Position numbers and translations under genes: made by a program
In this document: positions 1 through 5,091 of the stretch, in pieces
Numbering within the stretch: the first letter of the stretch is position 1
Layout of the letters: every line of letters begins with the position of its first letter
Source: Nanosynbacter sp.
GTDB taxonomy: Bacteria; Patescibacteriota; Saccharimonadia; Saccharimonadales; Saccharimonadaceae
DNA: 6,515 nt
Direction: 5' to 3'
NCBI GenBank assembly: GCA_015257485.1
Contig: JABZKC010000027.1
Coordinates: forward strand, 1 to 6,515
The notes under the pieces: generated by a model
Told to the model about the DNA's origin: nothing
The model's database searches: none
Seen by the model: the letters and a program-made list of their open reading frames with translations, nothing else

Positions 1-22
1 AGGATTGTTCCTTTTTTGTTTT
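1..22 (+). terminator. Possible right half of a terminator cut by the window edge
   Basis: The first 12 bases can fold as AGGA-ttgt-TCCT and run straight into a T tract (12-17) followed by more T at 19-22. This is the shape of the distal part of a rho-independent terminator whose left arm, probably A-rich, would lie mostly before the window. It would end a rightward gene upstream of the tRNA. Only four base pairs are visible, so this is weak. Confidence 0.3.
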
Positions 23-72
23 AGGTGTCTTTCTTAATTGTTTAACTGAACCGACAAAAATTATCGAAATAC

Positions 73-100
73 TTGACTTTATGTTAGATTTCGGTAAAAT
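73..100 (+). promoter_or_regulatory. Promoter of the tRNA-Gly gene
   Basis: A -35 hexamer TTGACT (73-78, five of six to TTGACA) is followed after 16 bp by a -10 hexamer TAAAAT (95-100, five of six to TATAAT). The predicted start, around 106-108, lies only a few bases before the tRNA 5' end at 112. That geometry fits a dedicated sigma70-type promoter giving a very short 5' leader for RNase P to remove. Confidence 0.7.
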
Positions 101-111
101 TAAAACAGTAT

Positions 112-188
112 GCGAGCTTAGCTCAGTTGTTTAGAGCGCTTCCTTGCCAAGGAAGAGGTCGAGAGTTAGAGTCTCTTAGCTCGCACCA
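112..188 (+). tRNA. tRNA-Gly, anticodon GCC, CCA encoded
   Basis: The full cloverleaf can be drawn. The acceptor stem is GCGAGCT (112-118) with AGCTCGC (178-184), 7 of 7 Watson-Crick. The D stem is GCTC (121-124) with GAGC (134-137). The anticodon stem is CTTCC (139-143) with GGAAG (151-155) around loop TTGCCAA, so the anticodon GCC is at 146-148 and reads GGC/GGT glycine codons. The T stem is GAGAG (161-165) with CTCTT (173-177), closed by one G-T pair. Discriminator A73 is at 185 and the CCA tail is encoded at 186-188. A73 rather than U73 fits, from family knowledge, the alpha2-type glycyl-tRNA synthetase better than the E. coli alpha2beta2 type. The D loop has U instead of G at position 19 and the T loop has A instead of C at 56, which together make a replacement tertiary pair. 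All other elbow positions (G15, G18, T54, T55, A58) look standard. Confidence 0.95.
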
Positions 189-192
189 ATTT

Positions 193-229
193 ATCCCCAC
201 TAAAACCCCCCTTTTAGTGGGGATATTTT
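193..229 (+). terminator. Rho-independent terminator of the tRNA unit
   Basis: A perfect 13-bp stem, ATCCCCACTAAAA (193-205) with its complement at 212-224, closes a loop of six C residues (206-211). It is followed by ATTTTGTGT, a short T-rich tail. It starts four bases after the CCA end of the tRNA and ends before the lemA promoter, so it should release the tRNA precursor and insulate the operon that follows. The tail is not a pure T run, so some readthrough into lemA is possible. Confidence 0.8.
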
Positions 230-242
230 GTGTCTAAAAAGC

Positions 243-270
243 TTACCACTTTCTCGATTTCTGATATAAT
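243..270 (+). promoter_or_regulatory. Extended -10 promoter of the lemA-htpX-ligA operon
   Basis: A consensus TATAAT (265-270) is preceded by TG one base upstream (262-263), making an extended -10 (TGATATAAT). A weak -35 candidate TTACCA (243-248, four of six) lies 16 bp before it. Transcription should begin near 276-278 and give a leader of about 16 bases carrying the lemA ribosome binding site. The promoter lies downstream of a GTG at 230 that is in frame with lemA, so a longer LemA starting there would not be translated from this transcript. Confidence 0.75.
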
Positions 271-292
271 TAAAGTATTAACAAGGAGTAAA

Positions 293-868
293 ATGAACAC
301 ACTACAAATGATTTTAATCGGTGTCATCGCAGTTGTAATCCTAGTTGCTCTCTATGCAATTTTTGTTTACAACCACGTAGTCACCGTCAAGGTTCGCGTC
401 GATAATGCTTTCTCAGACATTCTTGTCCAATTGAAGCGCCGCGCCGACCTCATTCCAAACCTTATCGAAACCGTTAAGGGTTATACTAAGCACGAAAGTG
501 AAACTCTTGAAGCTGTCGTGAAAGCTCGTTCTAGCGTCCTCACTGCTTCTACCCCAGCTGAAGTTGCTGGCGCCGAAAAAGAAATGAAATCAGCCCTCAG
601 CCATATCTTCGCTCTTGCGGAAAGTTACCCAGAACTAAAAGCTAACGAAAACTTCATCCGTTTGCAGGATCAACTCGAAGATACCGAAGACAAAATTCAA
701 GCTTCTCGTCGCTACTATAACGGTGCGGTTCGCCAATACAACGAATTTATCGTCCGCTTCCCAGCTAATATTTTCGCTGGCATGTTTGGTTACAAAGCTC
801 GTGAATTCTACAACGTTTCCGAAGAGGAAAATGCCAAGATTCAAGAAGCTCCAAAAGTTTCTTTCTAA
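293..868 (+). CDS. lemA: LemA family membrane-anchored protein
   Basis: The 191-residue product has the LemA architecture: one N-terminal membrane segment (about residues 5-26) with a very short N-terminal tail, then a long, mostly helical soluble domain. Family hallmarks are visible: RVDNAFSDILVQLKRRADLIPNLIE at about 35-59 (the conserved stretch around QLKRRxDLIPNL), VKGYTKHE (61-68), NENFIRLQDQLEDTEDKI (118-135), ASRRYYNGAVRQYN (137-150) and FPANIFAGMFGY (156-167). Family knowledge places such proteins in the cytoplasmic membrane, often beside the protease HtpX as here, but their biochemical role is unsettled. The start ATG at 293 is chosen because AAGGAG (283-288) lies four bases upstream, the membrane segment begins right after it, and the operon promoter lies between it and the earlier in-frame GTG at 230. 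It is the first gene of a four-gene operon. Confidence 0.93.
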   Translation: MNTLQMILIGVIAVVILVALYAIFVYNHVVTVKVRVDNAFSDILVQLKRRADLIPNLIETVKGYTKHESETLEAVVKARSSVLTASTPAEVAGAEKEMKSALSHIFALAESYPELKANENFIRLQDQLEDTEDKIQASRRYYNGAVRQYNEFIVRFPANIFAGMFGYKAREFYNVSEEENAKIQEAPKVSF

Positions 869-888
869 TCAATTAATACGACAAAATT

Positions 889-918
889 AATATCCAGTGG
901 GGCGACCCACTGGATATT
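889..918 (+). promoter_or_regulatory. Intercistronic GNRA-capped hairpin between lemA and htpX
   Basis: A perfect 13-bp stem (889-901 with 906-918) is closed by the tetraloop GCGA, a member of the stable GNRA class. It is followed by GTCAGAAAGGGA and not by a T tract, so it does not look like a standard intrinsic terminator. The htpX ribosome binding site starts about five bases after the stem. It could stabilise the 3' end of a processed lemA mRNA, serve as a processing site, or tune lemA against htpX. These roles are inference; the stem itself is seen directly. Confidence 0.7.
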
Positions 919-932
919 GTCAGAAAGGGAAT

Positions 933-1808
933 ATGTATTCTCAAATTGCAGCTAACAAAAGAAATACCGTTTTGATTCTTGCCGGCTTTGTCGGTTTTAT
1001 TGGTTTTATCGGGGCGCTTTTTGCGGCTGTTTACGGCGATAATAGTATTTTTATTTTTACTTTAGTTTCTGCCATTATTTATGCCAGTATCATGGTCTTT
1101 TTGTCGTCTAGTATGGCTATGGCGATGACTGGTGCTCATCCTATCGCTAAAAAAGATTACCGTTCTCTTTATAATATTGTAGAAAATCTCACAATCACCA
1201 CGGGTCTGCCGATGCCAGAAATTTACGTGATTGATGATCCCGCCCCAAACGCCTTTGCGACTGGGCTCGATCCCACACATGCCAAGGTTGCGGTGACCAC
1301 TGGCCTGCTGAATATTATGGACAAGGATGAACTCACTGGAGTTCTAGCTCACGAAATTTCTCACATTAAAAATTATGATATTCGTGTTTCCTTAGTGGCT
1401 TTTGCCCTGGTTAGTGTAGTTGGTTACGTTGCCGATATCGGTCTTCGTATGATTTCTTATACTAATCGTCGGGATGAGCAAGATAGTCCAGTCGGGGTGA
1501 TCGCGCTAATTTTTACTTCAATTTTAGCTCCGCTAGTCGCGACGATTGCACAGATGGCGATTTCGCGTGAACGAGAATATCTTGCCGATATGTCGGCCGC
1601 TGAAATTACCCATTACCCAGATGGTTTGATTAGTGCTCTGAAGAAACTAGATGAACACGGTCAACCAATGCGTCGTCAAAATACCGCCACCGAGGCAATG
1701 TTTATCAATAATCCACTGAAGAAACGTCGTACTAATTCGCTTTTTCGTACTCATCCACCAATTGAAAAACGCATCGAACGCCTCGAACGCGCGAAGGATA
1801 ATATTTAA
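933..1808 (+). CDS. htpX: HtpX-like M48 family membrane zinc metalloprotease
   Basis: The 291-residue protein matches the usual HtpX length and plan. Two N-terminal membrane segments (about 12-33 and 38-62) precede the catalytic domain with the zinc motif HEISH (H140, E141, H144). Two more hydrophobic stretches (about 151-172 and 188-210) come next, then SREREYLAD with E215 as the likely third zinc ligand. Further family marks are PAPNAFATG (103-111) and FRTHPP (271-276). Known family members cleave misfolded membrane proteins on the cytoplasmic side of the inner membrane. I start at ATG 933 because MYSQIAANKRNT is followed directly by the first membrane segment, an AAAGGGA site (924-930) lies just upstream, and the alternative in-frame GTG at 897 lies inside the hairpin arm. 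The TAA stop overlaps the next ATG by one base. All catalytic residues are present, so it should be active. Confidence 0.95.
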   Translation: MYSQIAANKRNTVLILAGFVGFIGFIGALFAAVYGDNSIFIFTLVSAIIYASIMVFLSSSMAMAMTGAHPIAKKDYRSLYNIVENLTITTGLPMPEIYVIDDPAPNAFATGLDPTHAKVAVTTGLLNIMDKDELTGVLAHEISHIKNYDIRVSLVAFALVSVVGYVADIGLRMISYTNRRDEQDSPVGVIALIFTSILAPLVATIAQMAISREREYLADMSAAEITHYPDGLISALKKLDEHGQPMRRQNTATEAMFINNPLKKRRTNSLFRTHPPIEKRIERLERAKDNI

Positions 1809-2878
1809 TGAAGTCACAGAAAAAATTGCAAAAACAGGAGCAGAAACAAAAAAAGCAGCTTGCACGCGAAAAGAAACAGCTAATCAAGAAGCAGGACGAA
1901 GTCCGTCTTCACCGCTCTTTTAAGCGCTCTTATTACGAAGACTATCAGCGTAAAACCGAGCTTCCGAGTTTAACCAGTCAAGCTAGTGCTGCCTTTAAAA
2001 TGTTTTTCAAATTCTGGAAAATCTTTCTACCACTCCTTTTAATTTTTGTCGGCCTCTATATTTTTCTCATCGGTGCCATGTCGGAAAATACCCTTGCCGA
2101 TGTAAGAGCCAATGTTGAGCAGACTAATAAGGATGTAGCGGATGGTAAAATCGGCACCGTCGGTAAAGCGGGGCTTACTTTGCTCGGCATTATTTCCACT
2201 GGTGGTCTTACTACTATGAATGATGCGCAGATTGTTATCGCGGTGCTTCTATTTACTATTATCTGGTTAGTCACTATCTATTTGGCGCGCCACCTCCTTG
2301 CTGGTCACCAGGAAATTAAGATGCGCGACGGCTTTTATAGTGCCTTATCGCCTCTGGTTTCGACTCTGGTGGTCGGGCTCATTATCTTTCTCGAGGCCAT
2401 ACCAATCATGCTTACGATTATAGTTTTTCAAGTTGCTCTCACCACCGAATTTCTCTCTACGCCGTTTTATGCTTTGCTTTTCTTTATGTTTGCCGCGCTG
2501 ATGATCACGCTCAGCCTCTATCTGTTATCCAGTAGTTTCTTTGCGATTATCGTGGTTTCGGCGCCAGGTCTTTATCCTCTGACCGCCGTACGGATGGCCA
2601 AAAATCTCATTATGGGACGCCGCCTGCGTTTCTTGATTCGGGTTTTTTATCTAGTGATTATCGTGGCTTTACTTTACCTATTATTGCTCATGCCGGCCAT
2701 TATCCTCGATGGTGCCCTGAAGTCTCAGTTTGCCTGGCTGGCCGAGAGTAAAATTCCGTTTGTAGCTATCATTCAACTCACCATCACGGTCTTTATCTTT
2801 ATTTATCTTTCGATTTATTTTTACCTCTTTTATCGCGCTCTTCTCGATTATAATGATGATGCTAAACTGGAGCTCTAA
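1808..2878 (+). CDS. Six-TM membrane protein with basic N-terminal tail, function unknown
   Basis: I do not recognise a specific family. The 356-residue product begins with a strongly basic, Lys/Gln-rich stretch (residues 2-40) that is probably helical or coiled coil and cytoplasmic. Six hydrophobic segments follow, at about 71-91, 141-161, 180-208, 219-250, 273-301 and 317-342, with a soluble loop at about 92-140 between the first two. The segment PLTAVRMAKNLIMGRRLRFL (257-276) before a hydrophobic helix resembles the 'amphipathic helix, Gly, basic, membrane helix' pattern of YciC/DUF975-like or GPDPase-membrane-domain proteins; that resemblance is a guess. The ATG overlaps the htpX stop (TAATG) and AAGGA (1794-1798) lies nine bases upstream within htpX, so translation is likely coupled to the protease. 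It may be a partner or substrate adaptor of HtpX, or simply share its regulation. It contains no cysteine. Confidence 0.85.
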   Translation: MKSQKKLQKQEQKQKKQLAREKKQLIKKQDEVRLHRSFKRSYYEDYQRKTELPSLTSQASAAFKMFFKFWKIFLPLLLIFVGLYIFLIGAMSENTLADVRANVEQTNKDVADGKIGTVGKAGLTLLGIISTGGLTTMNDAQIVIAVLLFTIIWLVTIYLARHLLAGHQEIKMRDGFYSALSPLVSTLVVGLIIFLEAIPIMLTIIVFQVALTTEFLSTPFYALLFFMFAALMITLSLYLLSSSFFAIIVVSAPGLYPLTAVRMAKNLIMGRRLRFLIRVFYLVIIVALLYLLLLMPAIILDGALKSQFAWLAESKIPFVAIIQLTITVFIFIYLSIYFYLFYRALLDYNDDAKLEL

Positions 2879-2881
2879 AAT

Positions 2882-4885
2882 ATGAATAACGAAAAATCTG
2901 CCGCCAAGGCTCGCATTGAAAAATTAAAAGAATTAATCAACGAATATCGCTATCATTATCACGTCCTAGACGAGTCGATTATGTCGGAAGCGGCGGCCGA
3001 CTCTTTGAAGCACGAGCTTAGTCAATTGGAAGAACAATATCCAGAGTTTATCACTCCTGATTCGCCGACTCAACGCGTCGCTGGTAAACCTCTCGATAAA
3101 TTCCAAAAAGTCACGCACGCTTCCCGTATGATTTCTCTGGCGGATGTTTTTTCTGAGTCAGAAATTCGTGATTGGGTAGCCAGAAATTATAAGCTAGTCG
3201 ATCAAGGCATCGAATTTGCCTTCTTCACCGATATTAAAATGGACGGCCTGGCCATGTCTTTACATTACGAAAACGGAATTTTTCAGCAGGCCGTCACGCG
3301 TGGTGATGGCCTAGTGGGTGAAGATGTCACGATGAATGTGAAAACCATTCAAAACATTCCCCTCAAATTAAATCTGGATAATCCCCCTGAACATCTCGAG
3401 GTGCGCGGCGAAGTAATTATTTTTAAGCAGGACTTTGAAAAGCTCAATCAAATGCAAGCTAAGCTCGGTGAAAAACCTTTCGCCAATCCGCGTAATCTTG
3501 CCGCCGGTACCATTCGTCAGCTCGACCCTCGCATTGCCGCGAGTCGCCCGCTGCGTTTTATGGCCTATGATTTAGTTGCCCCAGATTTACCAACTCACCA
3601 AGAGGCTTATGAATTTTTGCGTCAAATCGGTTTTCAAACTTCTGGCCAAGATCACGTTTATACGCATCTTAACGAAGTCTTTGCCGAAATCAAACATCTC
3701 GGCCAGGTGCGTGGCAATTTTCTCTTTAATACCGATGGTATGGTGATTAAAATTAATGACCGTAAAATTTATTCTGAGCTTGGCATTGTCGGCAAAACTC
3801 CTCGCGGTGCGGTTGCTTTTAAGTACCCTGCAGAAGAATCCACTTCCAAGGTGCGCGATATCGTAATCTCAATTGGTCGCACCGGTGCAGCTACTCCGGT
3901 GGCCATCCTAGATCCCGTGGAAATTGCCGGCAGCACCGTGCGCCATGCTACCTTACATAATTCTGATGAGATTGAAAAGCTCGATATTCGTATCGGCGAC
4001 ACCGTGATTGTCTATAAAGCTGGTGATATTATTCCCAAAATTAAGGAAGTCTTACTCACGCTTCGTCCAGAAGGTACTGCGCCTTTTGATTATGAACAGG
4101 CTCTCAAAAATCAATATCCAGAACTTGAGTTCGAGCGTCCAGACGGAGAAGTGGTTTATCGTGTGAAGGGGCAGGACTCGGATTTTATTTTGCGTCGTAA
4201 TCTTGAATATTTTGCCAGTAAGCAAGCGCTAAATATCGAGGGTCTAGGCGAGAAAAATGTTAATTTATTAGTGGACGCTGGCCTCTTAAAAAGCCTAGTT
4301 GACCTCTACCGTTTGCAAAAATCAGACTTGATTAATCTCGAACGTTTCGGCGAATTGTCAGCTACAAAATTACTGAACGCCATCGAGGGAACTAAACAGG
4401 CACCGCTCGCGAAATTTATCACCGCACTTGGCATTCGACACGTCGGCGCACAAACAGCGGTCGCCCTCGCTGATGCCTTCCAATCACTTGAGGCACTGCG
4501 TGATGCTACCGAAGAAGAGCTGCTAAAAATCCCGGATATTGGTCTGACGGTTTCTGAATCAATTTTGGCCTACTTCGCCGATGAAGATAATTTGAAGCAG
4601 CTCGATGATTTTAAGGCGCTCGGTGTAGATCCAATCTATATTAATCACGATAACGCTCCACTTAAGGGTCAAAGTTTTGTCGTCACCGGCACCCTTACCG
4701 ATCTGGGTCGTGAGGAAGCGGAAGATTTGTTACGCGAAAAAGGTGCTACCGTTACTAGTTCCGTGACCAAAAATACCACCGCCTTGATCGCCGGCGCTAA
4801 GCCAGGTGCTTCCAAAGTCACCAAAGCCGAAAAACTCGGTATTAAGATTATTTCCGAAGCGGAATTCCGGGAATTAATTAAATAA
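2882..4885 (+). CDS. ligA: NAD-dependent DNA ligase LigA, lacking zinc-finger cysteines
   Basis: LigA seals 5'-phosphate/3'-hydroxyl nicks using NAD+ during replication and repair. The 667 residues cover the whole family plan: domain Ia (about 1-70), the nucleotidyltransferase domain with KMDG (catalytic K119), RGEV (E177), NPRNLAAGTIRQLD (202-215), DGMVIK (K290) and AFKYPAEE (K314), an OB fold (about 322-400), a linker where the zinc finger normally lies (about 402-440), helix-hairpin-helix repeats (about 445-575) and a C-terminal BRCT domain (about 592-667). Oddities: no cysteine anywhere, so the usual four-Cys zinc site is gone although flanking ERPDGEVVYR and IEGLGEK remain. In domain Ia the usual DAEYD motif reads EAAAD (36-40), losing the Tyr. 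The residue two before the catalytic Lys is Asp117 rather than Glu. The ATG lies 3 bases after the previous stop, with GGAG (2869-2872) nine bases upstream. The frame is intact and all five nucleotidyl-transfer lysine/acid motifs remain, so I expect a functional ligase. Confidence 0.96.
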   Translation: MNNEKSAAKARIEKLKELINEYRYHYHVLDESIMSEAAADSLKHELSQLEEQYPEFITPDSPTQRVAGKPLDKFQKVTHASRMISLADVFSESEIRDWVARNYKLVDQGIEFAFFTDIKMDGLAMSLHYENGIFQQAVTRGDGLVGEDVTMNVKTIQNIPLKLNLDNPPEHLEVRGEVIIFKQDFEKLNQMQAKLGEKPFANPRNLAAGTIRQLDPRIAASRPLRFMAYDLVAPDLPTHQEAYEFLRQIGFQTSGQDHVYTHLNEVFAEIKHLGQVRGNFLFNTDGMVIKINDRKIYSELGIVGKTPRGAVAFKYPAEESTSKVRDIVISIGRTGAATPVAILDPVEIAGSTVRHATLHNSDEIEKLDIRIGDTVIVYKAGDIIPKIKEVLLTLRPEGTAPFDYEQALKNQYPELEFERPDGEVVYRVKGQDSDFILRRNLEYFASKQALNIEGLGEKNVNLLVDAGLLKSLVDLYRLQKSDLINLERFGELSATKLLNAIEGTKQAPLAKFITALGIRHVGAQTAVALADAFQSLEALRDATEEELLKIPDIGLTVSESILAYFADEDNLKQLDDFKALGVDPIYINHDNAPLKGQSFVVTGTLTDLGREEAEDLLREKGATVTSSVTKNTTALIAGAKPGASKVTKAEKLGIKIISEAEFRELIK

Positions 4886-4904
4886 ACTCATAAATTTGAA
4901 ACAC

Positions 4905-4934
4905 AAAAATAGGTGTTATCTTGCACCTATTTTT
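4905..4934. terminator. Bidirectional terminator between ligA and eno
   Basis: An 11-bp perfect stem, AAAAATAGGTG (4905-4915) with CACCTATTTTT (4924-4934), closes an 8-base loop. On the plus strand the stem ends in five T residues, and on the minus strand the complementary arm likewise ends in T. It can therefore stop the rightward ligA operon, 20 bases after its stop codon, and the leftward eno transcript. Confidence 0.85.
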
Positions 4935-4940
4935 AGTTTG

Positions 4941-5010
4941 TCGCTTAACTCCGGATTCGTAGTTTTAATCCAAATCCGTCGCTTAATTCCGGGTTCATCT
5001 TCTAAATCCG
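4941..5010. repeat. Imperfect tandem direct repeat, pair A
   Basis: The stretch TCGCTTAACTCCGGATTC (4941-4958) recurs as TCGCTTAATTCCGGGTTC (4979-4996), 16 of 18 identical, at a 38-base period. Both copies end with AAATCCG (4972-4978 and 5004-5010), the second copy being about 6 bases shorter inside. The repeat lies between the ligA terminator and the eno stop and has no coding signal. Confidence 0.75.
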
Positions 5011-5011
5011 G

Positions 5012-5080
5012 ATTTTGAGTTCTCCTAAAATCTCAGTCTTCTGGTCTAGTCCAGTATTTTGAGCTCTCCTATAATCTCAC
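5012..5080. repeat. Imperfect tandem direct repeat, pair B
   Basis: ATTTTGAGTTCTCCTAAAAT (5012-5031) recurs as ATTTTGAGCTCTCCTATAAT (5056-5075), with CTCA after both, at a 44-base period and only two mismatches in the first 24 bases. A small inverted repeat CTGG-tctagt-CCAG (5041-5054) sits between the copies. On the minus strand this is the immediate 3' untranslated region of eno. The function is unknown. Together with pair A it fills the whole 4941-5091 gap, where I see no gene. Confidence 0.75.
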
Positions 5081-5091
5081 TACTTTAAGCC

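Noticed and set aside
3..134. Plus-strand frame open from the left edge for 43 codons, ending at a TAG inside the tRNA
   Set aside because: It runs through the tRNA promoter and into the tRNA D arm, contains three Cys codons in a window where Cys is nearly absent from proteins, and shows no recognisable family.
112..188. The tRNA 3' end as an integration site for a mobile element
   Set aside because: No repeated copy of the tRNA 3' sequence, integrase or foreign-looking genes appear in the window; a terminator and a core operon follow directly.
230..292. N-terminal extension of LemA from GTG at 230
   Set aside because: It would begin in the tail of the tRNA terminator and upstream of the operon promoter. 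The ATG at 293 has a ribosome binding site and gives the normal family N-terminus.
889..918. Reading the lemA-htpX hairpin as an intrinsic terminator
   Set aside because: No T tract follows the stem on the plus strand; the next bases are GTCAGAAAGGGA, which is the htpX ribosome binding region.
897..932. N-terminal extension of HtpX from GTG at 897
   Set aside because: That codon is buried in the perfect hairpin 889-918 and would add a Gly-Arg-Pro/Cys-containing tail foreign to HtpX. ATG 933 has its own ribosome binding site.
112..4885. Recoding of TGA as glycine, as known in some candidate phyla (Gracilibacteria, SR1)
   Set aside because: No in-frame TGA occurs in any of the five genes, all of which end in TAA, and the tRNA-Gly here has anticodon GCC and not TCA. 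The window gives no support for recoding.
4941..5091. CRISPR array in the ligA-eno gap
   Set aside because: There are two different repeats with only two copies each, they are imperfect, and there are no uniform spacers or cas genes nearby.
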